Below, in pieces: positions 48,231-59,400 of a DNA stretch of 64,000 nucleotides (position 1 is its first letter; each line of letters opens with the position of its first letter). The notes below the pieces were generated by a model that was not told the DNA's origin, did no database searches, and saw nothing but the letters and a program-made list of their open reading frames with translations. Made by a program: the position numbers and the translations under genes. Source of the DNA: Ampelocalamus luodianensis (taxonomy: Eukaryota > Streptophyta > Magnoliopsida > Poales > Poaceae); NCBI GenBank assembly GCA_036346255.1, contig CM070639.1, positions 2,738,001 to 2,802,000 on the forward strand, read 5' to 3'.

Positions 48231-48980
48231 ACACCTCCTGGTGACGCCCAAGTTAACCCAGTGGTAGACATTAGACATAACATTTGTGTTGCGTGTTCTC
48301 AATTTCTTAGGCAACCTGAATGCAGTATTTTGTAAGAACACATGCATGCAGCTGGGAAAAAATCCATATATGTGTGGACTGTTGGTGTTAGGGTTGGGGA
48401 AAAGGGAGCAACATGGATACACGAGAGAGAGTGGGGGGAGGTGTTTGGGAAAAATAAATTCAAGGGTAGGTTTCTCCTCATATAGTACAATGATTTTCTC
48501 GACATGGATAGGGAGCAAGGATGACTGATGATATAACGAGGCTAGAAGCAAAAAGAAGAAGAAAAAATCAAGGGAGATTATGTACAAGTCTGTACTAGGA
48601 CGACGGCGACCAGGAGGCATCACCATCGATTCCGTCCGGCCATCACGTTGGAGTTGGTGAGCTAGAAGAAGAACAAACAAAGAGCCTTGTTTACTGCAAG
48701 CTAGAAGCCTAGAAGCAAAACAAACAAAGAGCCTTGTTTACAGCAACTAGCTCAACACACTTGTCCACCTCCCATTGGCCGACGCCCGGGACACGTTTCG
48801 GGACGTCGACGACGGCTGCCCCCTTCCGCTGCATGGGCCGGGCCGATCATTTATCACCTTAGCCCAGTAATATACTAAGCCGGACAGGACGCAGGCCCAT
48901 GAGGCCCAGTTACGGGTTGGTCTAAGATGATATATGGGCCTCACTCGGCCCAAATACAGAGTCCTTCTCTCTTCCCCTCT
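48231..48980. other. Intergenic region upstream of the uL14m gene
   Basis: It contains a local direct repeat (AACAAACAAAGAGCCTTGTT at about 48,672 and 48,718). The last 150 bp are probably the promoter. No gene was recognised. Confidence 0.5.
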
Positions 48981-49647
48981 CTCCTCAATTGGCACCCTCA
49001 GCGCCTGATCTCTCCCACCGTCCCACCGCCGCCTCTCTCTCTCTCTCCCCCCACTAATCGCCGCCGCCCCGTCTCGCTCTAACGCTCAAGAAGGTGAGCG
49101 GTTTCGTCTCCGCGTTGTTTCCCTAGAGACCGGACCTGACCCTGTGGCCGGTCCGTGTCAAGACGGGGAGGGTAGTAGCCTGAGGGTTTTAGGGCTCCGT
49201 AGGGTTCTTGCTCATGCTCTTGCTGCTCTTTTGTGTGTGTGTGTGTGTGTGTTGGCGCTGATGCTGGTGCCCAAGTTTAGTGCGTTGCGGCGTGTGCACT
49301 GTATCTCTAGTTCGGTGTTCTCGTTCCCTCCACGTCGGGAGCCATGTTGTTTCCTCTCTGCACGCATAAGGATTTGGGAGGTTGTTTATTGTCTAGACCT
49401 CTAGATGCGCAATAATTCCTTCGAAGCGAACGCTGAAGGGTCCTGTCTTGGGTTCATCTCGTATCAAATCGGTGTTACTGTTGAATCTGAATCACTAGAG
49501 TAGCTTTTCTAAGCTTCTGCCCGATGCTATATATGCCCTGGTGTGGTAGGTTTAATTCAACTGCTGTCATTGCGATGTTCTTGCCTTGCTGACTCTAATG
49601 CGTTTTCACTTGCAGGAAAGCGGGGGTAAGGAGCAGGGTAACAAGAA
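48981..49647 (+). promoter_or_regulatory. 5' leader and leader intron of the uL14m gene
   Basis: A CT-rich leader (CTCTCTCTCT then CCCCCC near 49,040) passes to AACGCTCAAGAAG|GTGAGC (donor near 49,094). An acceptor CACTTGCAG at about 49,616 lies just before the ATG at 49,648. The presumed intron carries a (GT)n tract at about 49,231-49,252. Leader introns are common in plant ribosomal-protein genes. Confidence 0.55.
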
Positions 49648-51545
49648 ATGGCAGCATTCCTGAGGTCGAAATGTTCATCAGGTATCAGTTTGAGCAGCCT
49701 CGTAGTTTTCAATTTATAAGCGCCCTGCTTGGTTTCACACATGGATGCCTTTACAATGAGAACTCCGTAGCGCGTTAGCACCTGCCTTCAGATGGTAAAT
49801 AAGATTTGGTTCAAATCAAGTTAGATTGAAGTAACAGGCTTCTCGCTTTGTTTGATACCTGTCTTCTTGATCTTTATAAAACTCAAAATTGCGAATGTGC
49901 AACTGTGGCTGATGCTATTGGTTAAAGAGGGAAAATAATATATTTAAGTATGGAGAAAAGTCATGACTGCTAGAACCAGTTCAGGTGAATTGAAGTCACG
50001 ACTGCTAGTTGAACTTATAGGGCTGTGATCTGGTGGTGAATGATGATCTCGTCCTACATTTAAATGCTTACAGAACTAGAATTGCTGATCCTGTTCAGGT
50101 GCAACCGATGCTCTAGCTATGAGAAAGTGGTAAGATCATGTTTTTGTTTCAACCTTGAGTGGCTCAGTTTACTTTTAAGTTTGGCCAGTGATATACTGTA
50201 TTGGCTTATGGTGCTGTGCTATGATTTTGTTCTAATTCTCATCATATAAATGCTTCTTGATCTATATAGTTGGGCGTACTTTGATGGGAAGCCTTGGAAA
50301 TAATCTGTTCGGAGCTGTCAACTCGTCTGTTGAAACAGTTACAAGAACATCTCATTGTGATGCTATCTGTCAGGTATTGCTTCTTCTTTCAAGCAGATAT
50401 TTTATTGACCTTAATATGTCCTTGTCATTATGGATATTTTCTGGTATTTAGCAAATCATTACATGGTCTTTAGTAATTTGTAAGTCATACGGTTCCTTCT
50501 TGTAGTGTCTCGAAAGTTACAAATTTAATTAATGACAATAGTCCATCTTTTATTTTCCTGTGATATTCATGATCAAATATGTTATTTGACTACGAGGTAA
50601 TTTGCTTGATATAGTTGAAAAGCTTGTGTTGATCATTGTTGTCCACATCTGAGATTTTCTTCAGTTGCCTTAATTTGCCATTATGAACAATGGCAGTAGG
50701 ATTACAAACTAGATTCCCACGACAGATTGAACTCCATGTTTCAGGGTTTCCTTTGTGAATCACTCTTTTAACCAGTCACAGGGATCGCGGGTCGATGTTG
50801 TGTTCCACGTACCGGATTTATCGACCCGGGTACGATTTGTGTGACATGGTACACCATTCCTATGTAATTTAGAAGGAAAAGTGGTGTTTCTCGACCCGCG
50901 ACCCCGTTCCTCGACCCGGTCGACCCACGTTCCTGGTGACTATGCTTTTAACCAATCTTCATGAGCACTTCTCATTTCTTTTTGTTTGCTCAAAACCAGC
51001 AGAGGCTAAGTATTCAAAATTAGATTTCTGAACTCTGAAGAAAATTCTCTGTAACCGCTATATGGTGCAAAGGATAATTGCTGGAATATATAGTTCTCTT
51101 GAAGTGCTTGTTCATTTCAGCATGCATGTTTTAGAAGAAGATGAAAACAAATGTTTTTATTCTGGTTTCAGCAAATCAGAACATTCATCCAGATGAGAAC
51201 CAACCTCAAGGTGGTAGACAACTCTGGAGCCAAGCGGGTTATGTGCATACAGTCCTTGAGGGGGAAGAAAGGGGCGAGGCTTGGGGACACGATAATTGGA
51301 TCTGTCAAGGAAGCACAACCTCGTGGTAAGGTCAAGAAAGGAGATGTGGTCTATGGAGTGGTTGTCCGCGCTGCTATGAAGCGAGGCCGCAACGATGGCA
51401 GCGAGATCCAGTTCGATGACAATGCGATAGTCCTCGTGAACAACAAAGGCGAGCTGATTGGCACCCGTGTCTTTGGTCCTGTCCCCATGAGCTCAGGAAA
51501 AAGAAGCATCTCAAGATCCTGGCATTGGCTGAGCACATTGTTTGA
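49648..51545 (+). CDS. HLL: Mitochondrial ribosomal protein uL14 (HUELLENLOS type), three exons, one frame break
   Basis: Large-subunit protein of the mitochondrial ribosome, encoded in the nucleus. Exons: 49,648-49,681 (MAAFLRSKCSS), 50,270-50,373 (to SHCDAICQ) and 51,172-51,545, with GT/AG borders. Residues 1-46 form a mitochondrial-targeting-like, Arg/Ser-rich leader. The uL14 core starts QIRTFIQMRTNLKVVDNSGA and includes GKKGARLGDTIIGSVKEAQP, GVVVRAAMKRGR and FDDNAIVLVN. At 51,483-51,486 (CCCC) the frame shifts. One more C would give the conserved ending HELRKKKHLKILALAEHIV with a stop at 51,543-51,545, 170 residues in all. As printed, the frame runs on to 51,678. Arabidopsis HUELLENLOS mutants have ovule defects. 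Confidence 0.9.
50760..50935. repeat. Short GC-rich repeat in uL14m intron 2
   Basis: Several CGACCCG / CGGGTCGA words in both orientations fall within 170 bp (GCGGGTCGATG, ATCGACCCGGG, CTCGACCCGCG, CCTCGACCCGGTCGACC). It may be a small inserted element; no clear ends. Confidence 0.4.
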
Positions 51546-52210
51546 GATATGTGCCTACTTAGGTATACATGTGGCTGCCTCAAGAGTGTTCTGGGGATGT
51601 TTTGGTTGTCTCTTGCTGCTGGTGCATTCCACCTTTGCTTTGGTCATTTGTGTTCCCAATAATGTACACCTAAAATGAGAATATGGACCAATGGAGCTGT
51701 AGCGAGTCCTTGGCAAATCAGATTTTGAACTCCCATTTAACCTCTATATTACTGCGTTCCATTTTGGATGGTGAACATGTGTTCTCTCTTTTACGATGGG
51801 ATCAACATGAGTTGGTATCCTATCATTATTTACTGGGATATGTAGATGATAAACTTCCATTCCACGATGACTCAGATCCTGGGAGATTTCTGTTGGAGAA
51901 ATTTTCCAGATTATTGCTTCCAGTTTAGCAGAAATTCTCCATGCAAATCTTTGCCTTGCACATTGACTGCACATGAGTTGTGATTTATTGTCCTTGATGT
52001 TGATCTTGGAGTCATGCAGAGTTTCATGGAATGTTTCCCTCGTGCTGTGAACCTTCAGTTTGCTCTTGCCAACTTTGGCCTGGTCAGAGTTAGGCTTCTC
52101 CTCCTATAATTAAGCAGAGCCATTGGAGAGGCACACTGGTAATGCTCGTCTTGTTTCTCTCCTCATCTCTAACTGCATCTGACAAAAATATGGCATAGAC
52201 ATTGCATGAC
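51546..52210 (+). other. uL14m 3' untranslated and flanking region
   Basis: No further coding sequence is recognised. No clear polyadenylation signal could be assigned. Confidence 0.4.
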
Positions 52211-52230
52211 ACCATTTTGCAGCCAAGAAT

Positions 52231-52800
52231 TTGAGGTGGTGCATGATGGATCATGGCGATGATGGAGGAGTCACCGCGGGCGGGGCGGCAGTCGAACTGT
52301 CCAAGCCGATGAGCCGGAGCAGCAGCATCGGCGGGAGCTGGAGCATTGAGTACACGAGCCTCCGCGACGTGCTGGTGGAGGGCAGCGACCACCAGCTCGG
52401 GGCCGGCGGGAGCTGGTGCGAGTACTCGTGCTACGACATCCACGACTTCGACGCGTGTCCAACATCGGCATCCGCAACCAGCTGCTCAAGCACGCGCGTA
52501 GTTCGAACTATATCACCCATCATGTCGTAACCATTATGCGCGATAAGAAGTGTTTTGCCCTTTTTGGTAATAAGTAAGTGGTAAACCTTATAAGAATCAT
52601 ACAAATTTATAGTATAGATGGCCGTCGTCGCGTACGATTCGATACTACGCGCGTCGTGCGACCAGGGCTGCCTCGGCTGGCTCTGGCGCCAGGTGCAGCT
52701 GCGCGGCAGCCGCGGGCGCGTGGCAGGGGTGCGTCGACGACCCCGCCGAGCTCTGCGCCGCGTTCGTCGCCGATCGCATCGCCGGCATCTGGCCTAGGCG
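52231..52800 (+). pseudogene. Damaged unknown plant gene
   Basis: From about 52,243 the plus strand reads MMDHGDDGGVTAGGAAVELS, then SRSSSIGGSWSIEYTSLRDV and WCEYSCYDIHDFDA. After a frame change near 52,455 it continues NIGIRNQLLKHA. A second block at 52,660-52,790 reads DQGCLGWLWRQVQL and, after another frame change, GAWQGCVDDPAELCAAFVAD and RIAGIW. The composition suggests a real small soluble protein, possibly two exons with the gap between as intron. I do not recognise a function. It may be a true gene with base errors, like its neighbours, or a pseudogene. Confidence 0.45.
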
Positions 52801-52978
52801 ACGCCATTGTCGGCGACCAATGCCACAGTTTTCTTGATAGTAGTGCAACTTCACCTGAAAAGAAGGCTGCACCAGTAGGCAGAAAGAAAGAAAGAACCCA
52901 AGAGGAAGAAAATAATCTAATCAGGCTGATTAATCTCGACATGTGAAGGCAAAAGGATATATAAAGACTTTGTCAACA

Positions 52979-53045
52979 TGTGAAGCAGAAGCTTTGTCAA
53001 AGGAATCTACTAAAAGCAGAAGACATCTGAGCAGTAGTAGCTATA
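52979..53045 (+). repeat. Duplicate of the TCP upstream fragment
   Basis: AGCAGAAGCTTTGTCAAAGG, then AATCTACTAAAAGCAGAAG and CATCTGAGCAGTAG, match 24,888-24,955 with a few changes in the same orientation. Confidence 0.8.
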
Positions 53046-53049
53046 TTGT

Positions 53050-54475
53050 TGGCAATTGGGTCGATTTTCAGATTCTAATAACAGTTTTGATCTATGCTTG
53101 GTGCATATACACATGACGAGCGCATCGGTATGGCATATAATCCAATATCTCTTCAGTCGTAAATACCTCATGAAGAGGCTCATCATGAAGATGAAAACCC
53201 TAATAACTTGATACGCACATATTACAATGCTGGGAATAAAGAACGATCAAGAATATTTTGTTTGGGAAATGACAAAGATTTGGTTAACACTTGTATACCC
53301 TAAATTAGGAGGATATGAGAGAAAATTTGTCGACAACCACTTTACCTTATGATTGCTCAAGTTTCTATTACAAAAACACGGATCTGGAACCAAAATTCAT
53401 AGCCGAGCGTTTGAAGCGTTCATATCGAATCATATAAAGGAAACATATGAGGTTGAACCATAATTAATAAATAAAAGTCTTGGAACCAGCTAGTTCAGAC
53501 TTGATGAGTCATTATGAATATAATGAGGTAGTGAAAGCTATGGTTCAAAGGTCCTCGTAGAGACCGTTACTCTCGTATTATGAATGAAATAATATTTCGT
53601 TGCATAATAACTCTAGCAGATGGCAGTAATGAATGAATAATATATGCAGTAAATGAGTTCTGAAAATCCTTGATGAGATCCTCGAATGACTCAAAATTCT
53701 TAGTAAAAAAGGTAACAAAATTGTTATATATATATAACTCATATTCACTAGTCCCTTACATGTAGAAAGAGCATCTCCCGGAAGAAAAACATCTCTATGA
53801 AGGGAAATCTACTTACCAGTCGACCTCTCAATCACACCAATGATCATATGATCTTTAGAAGTGAATAAGGACCCATTAAAACCCGAAAAAATGTAATGAG
53901 GAACCTAAACACGATAAGTGTGCTACATAAGCACTTATAAAGTGCATATTCCACCAGAAGTTAGTAGAATGGTGGTATCCTCTAGTGCCATTAAGGTACG
54001 ACATATATTGGTGATAGTGACATTTAATCCCCTAAACGCCAAAACTATGACCAGTTATATTTTACTCTATAGTGGTACAACCATATTTTATATATTTGCA
54101 TAACACACCATTGGTTGTAACTTTAACCACCCAGAGATAGTTGCACAATATTAAGACCCTGAAAGGTTTCGATAAATCGTATCCAAAAGGCATGCGATTT
54201 TGCAACTAATATTACCCCCCATATCCTCTGTAAGGACAATCTACTTGTGTTGTATAATCAAATAGTGATATTTGATAAGTTAAGCATGTTACTCCCCTAT
54301 AGTTTTTATCCTAAAATCTCTATATGAGTAATTGGACATTTGTCTATAAGACTCTACATTGTGATAATCTAGTTGATTTGATCACAATATCCTTGTCTAT
54401 ATTCATTTTCGAAAAATGTATGGAATGCATTAGAGCAAGAAGACTTTAATGGAAGTTTTCTTCAGGGGGAGTATA
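53050..54475 (+). mobile_element. Decayed copia remnant, first 3' end
   Basis: Heavily mutated AT-rich sequence ends in a copia pol tail. At 54,365-54,450 the plus strand reads DNLVDLITISLS and FEKCMECIRARRL, a worn form of NLADLFTKSLP...GIGMRRL. A purine tract TTCAGGGGGAGTA follows at 54,461-54,473. The earlier 1.3 kb was assigned to the element by position only. Confidence 0.5.
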
Positions 54476-55520
54476 TGCTAAACATTGATCATCATACTTG
54501 ATATTTCGATAATCATAATTTTAGTCGAGCCTATAAGGTGTTGATGTGATTATTACTGCTTAAATTTACCTTAAAAGTTTTACTACTTAACAATTTAGAT
54601 TTAGTTGGTTGATAATGTAAAGATCATGAAGATCATGTATAGATCCTGATGATCATCACTAAATCCAGAAGATATGCTGACTATCTGTTAGATCTCCATA
54701 GTGCAAAATCATAGACTGGATTTCTATTTCTTTGTGACGGTGCAACCATCTCTTAGCGGTCATCTAAGCAGATCTTAGTGACTACTTTTACCAACCACTC
54801 AAAGATTATAGCGCTATATGAAGTCTCACGTAAATGTGTTTGGCCTAGTCGTGTGATCAACTACATCCAAAAGTTTTATGGCATTAATACCGTCAATACC
54901 CCCTAAATTATCTATGAAGATAATGATGTTTGTATTATACAAATACAAACAGGTTATGTCAAGAGTAATATCACAAAGCACATTACTACTAATTTTTTCT
55001 AACCTCATGAACTCTAGAAGAATGGTTAGATAAAGATCATTTAAACAAAGTTTTATGAAAATCTAGTTGATTTATTCGCTAAGTCTCTGCCTACATCTAG
55101 TTTTCAAATATGCATTCGTGGCATTGGAATGTAACGGTTTAAAGAGTTGCAGAGTTCAGGGGGAGTAAATCACTAGATCATAACCCTTATTAAATCCTGA
55201 GGATTTATTCAAAATCTTGATGATTGGATCCCGAAGATTAAATGTTGTACCCTTTTCCTTGTGGTTTTTTTTAAAAGTTTCATCACATAAAGGTTTTTAA
55301 TGAGGCAACGAGTGTAATGTAATTTACGAATATAATGCACTCTTTTCTTCATTATTTTTCTCCCAATAGGTTTTTGGAATGAGTTTTTACGAGACATTTG
55401 CATAACGTTGTCAATTGCCCCAGGAGAAGTGTTAAGAAACCTAGGGTTTGTGAGCAATTACCAAAATATCCCTTGAAGGGCTCTACTCCTTACGACTACA
55501 AATAGATGTCATTTGTGTAT
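54476..55520 (+). mobile_element. Decayed copia remnant, second 3' end and LTR
   Basis: RNase H wording appears again at 54,830-55,150: CVWPSRVINYIQKFYGIN, a stop, IIYEDNDVCIIQIQ, GYVKSNITKHI, then ENLVDLFAKSLPTSSF and ICIRGIGM. A purine tract TTCAGGGGGAGT follows at 55,155-55,166. The next approximately 350 bp are probably LTR, with TTTCTCCCAATAGGTTTTTG near 55,357 and a CTACAAATAG box at 55,496. Two such ends 0.7 kb apart show two copies or an internal duplication. Confidence 0.6.
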
Positions 55521-55914
55521 TGAGAGAGGCTGGTGATAATAAAGAGTTCTTACTATTCCCTCTCACTTTTGTGTCCTCCACTGCATCCATGTCTTTTAGC
55601 TCTTTTCCTTTTTCCCCTGCTGCTAGGGCCAGCCAAATTAAGTGCCGCCGGAGACGGTCATGTCTTGGTAGTTCCAACTCAAACAGGCCAGGTGTAATTT
55701 CCTGTCTCGATTCAGCTGCAGTGCCAGAGGCGGTTGGTACGGATGGAGTTCGGCTAGCTAAGCTAGATGGAGCCGCCCGCCATGGCGATTTCAAATGTAG
55801 GCTTGAAGTGGCTGGAGCGCGTGTGTAACCGCGCTTCGTCACAAGCCGGGCGGTCGGATCGGATCTCCACCACCTCTCTCCTCCTCGGATACCGTGCCCC
55901 TCACACAGGGCTAA
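55521..55914. other. Unassigned sequence between copia remnant and MITE
   Basis: An open plus-strand frame (55,520-55,828) is Ser/Arg-rich, with no recognised motif. It may be the end of the LTR or flanking DNA. Confidence 0.35.
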
Positions 55915-56181
55915 GAGCATGTACGGTGTAACATTATATGTCTATAATCTTTATCACGTAAGTTTTTTTTAATGATAAAGACAAGAGATAATAAGGAAAG
56001 AGAATAAAGTTGTCTGTTGTATTCTGGCGTACAACAGACAGTCTATAAGGCATTTATAGATAACTATTTTGTTATTGTATTTATGCTGTCTATACAGTTT
56101 GTGGGATTTTGTATAACTGTCTTTAATTTTGTCTATAAAAAATATTACAGACAACGATCGTCTGTACCATTATACACGCTC
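55915..56181. mobile_element. Tourist-like MITE with TAA target duplication
   Basis: The 267-bp AT-rich segment has ends GAGCATGTACGGTGTAA and TTATACACGCTC, flanked by TAA at 55,912-55,914 and 56,182-56,184. This suits PIF/Harbinger-derived Tourist elements. It lies about 310 bp upstream of the kinesin ATG, so it is in the promoter or just before the leader. Confidence 0.7.
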
Positions 56182-56494
56182 TAATTAACCACGGCCAACC
56201 CAACAGAGCGTTTCGAATTCGAAAAAACTCCCAACGGTCGGTCGCCTCCCCCTCCTTCCTTTTCTCTCCCTTACCCGAATCCTCAAAAGCCTCTCTCTCT
56301 CTCCTCTGCTCATCATCGTCCTCTTTCTCTCTCCTTTAACGAATCGCGATCGATTGATTTGCTTGGCTTTTGCCCCCCACCCCCAAATTCGAAGCCATCT
56401 CCGCGGGAGTCGAGAGATCATTGGCACAGTCTGTCTCTGCAAATCCCTTTGGGTCGGAGGTTGTGCGTGTGGCGAATCTGGGGGAACGCCATCC
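56182..56494 (+). promoter_or_regulatory. Kinesin leader and proximal promoter
   Basis: CT-rich leader (CTCTCTCTCTCTCC near 56,293-56,338), no clear TATA box. The ATG is at 56,495. Confidence 0.4.
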
Positions 56495-59400
56495 ATGGAA
56501 GAGGGGAGCAACAAGGATCACACAGCTCGTACCAATGGCCGGATAGGTCTCCCTCCCCGCGCGCGTGTGTGCTTGTGTTGCGTTGCGTTGGAATAGTGTG
56601 GTTGAAATTGCTTGCTGTTGACAGGCGCCTCCTCGCCGGGGAAGGAGAAGGAGGCGGCCAGGAAGACGGTGAAGATGTCGGAGACCTGCGACTTCATCCC
56701 CTACGGCCACGAAGACGGCACCAACAGCGAGGGTACGTGCGCCCAATGCTCGTTCGCAGATCTCGATCGCTTGTCTTGCGGTTCACCCGGTTCTAGCCTG
56801 CCATGGTTTCCAAGGATCTCATTGGATTGGATTTTGTTGGTTTGTGTCATCAGAGGATTCTGCGGGGGGCTCCAAATCCTTGGGGTCTACGGGTGCGGCG
56901 ATGCCGTCGTCGGCGCAGCCGCTCGACGTCGCCAGCTGCACTGGCTCGTCGGACGTCCCGTGCGAGGGGATGCAGGACACGCCAGATTACATCAGGAGGG
57001 GCGCGGCCCGCCACAAGATAGCGCCGCTCGAGCTCTTCTCGGACCCTCGCCGCAAGAGCCGTCGCTGACAGAGCAGTCTCAGGCGAAAGACACGGCCGTG
57101 CCGGTGGTCAGTGAAGCCATAGCTAGCATCGGTGCAGGTGCTGCGCAGGAGACCACGGGTTGCCAGAGCGCGCATGAAACACTGCACATAGAGCAGGTAA
57201 TAACCTCAAATTGTTCCAAGGGATAAGGGATGCTATTGTTGTTATCGGTGCATAATGCGAAGTGTTGTATTTGTTGCAGGGCAATTGCAATTGTTGTGGC
57301 CAGCTGAAGCAAGAGTACGATTTGCTTCTGAGGGAGAAAGAAGAATGCAGGACACTTTTGGAGGATTTGATGAGGGAGAATGAGCTGAAGAGTAGGGAAT
57401 GTCACGAAGCTCAGGCATCCCTGCATGAACTAAAGATGGAGTTGATGCGGAAGTCGATGCATGTCGGCTCTTTGGGTAAGAACTCGTGTGGCAATCCACT
57501 GTAGCTGTTCAACGACAATAGCAGCAGTCTAAGTTACTAAGTCTGTCAGGATTTCTATTGATACTACTAGAATTGTAGGCTTTCCTGTCCTATTGGGAGC
57601 ACTTGTGAAACATTCGTTGTTCATGCAGCATTTGCAGTAGAAGGGCAAGTGAAAGAGAAGAGTCGTTGGTGTCAATTACTAAAAGACTTGAGTGAGAAAT
57701 TTAAGGTATTCTGCCCGAAATCTTAGTTTGTTTACACTACAACGCTATATAAACACCACCACCCAGAACATAGGCTTGAGCTTGGAAGCGTGAATGGGCT
57801 TACGTTTTATTATGATGATCTGCAGGCGTTGAAGTCAGAGCACAAGAATTTACAACAAGAATCACTGGAATACAAAAAATGTGTGGCAGATGCTACACAA
57901 ATGACTACAACAATTCAGCAATATGGTATGTATGTGGTTAAAAACACCTGAACTAGTTATATACTCTTCAGTTTTCTTGTCTGTATGCACTTCCCAGAAA
58001 TAACAACAAACATGATATGTCCATTTGAACAGTGAATCAATATGCGAGTTTAGAATGTGAATTTAAGGATCTGAAAGAAAAATTTACTGAGGAAGCAAAG
58101 GAACGCAAAGATCTTTACAACAAGCTTATAGAGCTCAAAGGTTAGCTCTTTATTCTATTGTCAGTTTATACATTGTTACTGCAAGAAGTGCTGATAACAA
58201 GACTTACTGTGACTTGCATATTGCTCAGGTAATATAAGAGTGTTTTGTCGCTGTCGGCCACTAAATGCGGAAGAAATAGTAGGAGCTTCAATGGCGGTTG
58301 ATTTTGAATCTGCAAAAGATGGAGAGCTCATTGTTAGAGGCCATGTATCTTCCAAAAAGTTTTTAAATTTGATTCTGTCTTCAGCCCTGAAGAAGACCAA
58401 GGTAAACTCACTTCACAAATGCAGTTACTCACCTTGTGTCCTTGCTCATGTTTTTAACAATGTATCTTCTTCAATTTATATACAGAAAAGGTGTTTGAGA
58501 AAACTGCGCCATTTGCAACTTCAGTGTTGGATGGATACAATGTTTGCATTTTCGCTTATGGGCAGACTGGCACTGGTAAAACATTTACAATGGAAGGGAC
58601 TGACGGTGCTCGAGGGGTTAACTACAGAACTCTTGAGGAGCTCTTTCGAATAATCAAAGAAAGACAAGGCCTTTTCCAATATGAGATTACTGTCAGTGTT
58701 TTGGAGGTTTATAATGAACAAATTCATGATTTGCTCCTGACAGGGTCTCAATCAGGTGCAGCAACAAAAGGTATGGCACTTGTGAATTATATTATTATAT
58801 CAACAGCCTGAGAAGACCAGTATACCATTATACCTTGCCCACAGGCTAGAAGTTCGGCAAGTCACAGAAGGAGTTCATCATGTACCAGGACTTGTTGAAG
58901 CACGAGTGACTAACATGAATGAGGCTTGGGACGTCCTGCAAACTGGAAGCAAAGCCAGAGTTGTTGGTTCCACGAATGCTAACGAGCACAGCAGCCGATC
59001 ACACTGGTCAGTACCTTATTGTTCGTGCCATTGTTCAACAGATTTTCATCCACTTCTACTAAGTTGTAGATTGTAAAATCCTATCCTCACTAATTTTGCA
59101 TTTCAGTATTCATTGTGTTATGGTCAGAGGAGAAAACTTGATGAATGGAGAATGCACAAATAGTAAACTATGGCTGATTGACCTAGCCGGGAGTGAGCGT
59201 GTGGCAAAGACAGACGCTCAAGGAGAAAGGCTGAAAGAAGCACAGAATATTAACAAATCCCTTTCTGCGCTTGGAGATGTCATATCTGCTCTTGCAACTA
59301 AGAGCCAGCATATACCCTTCAGGTTTACAAATTTCAGCCCTTATTATTTGCATTGGTGATTATATGAGCCCACTGACATATTTATTTCTCAAATTGGCAG

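Noticed and set aside
51487..51678. Alternative C-terminus of uL14m read in the printed frame
   Set aside because: The conserved uL14 ending is present one base out of frame, while the printed extension has no homologous wording.
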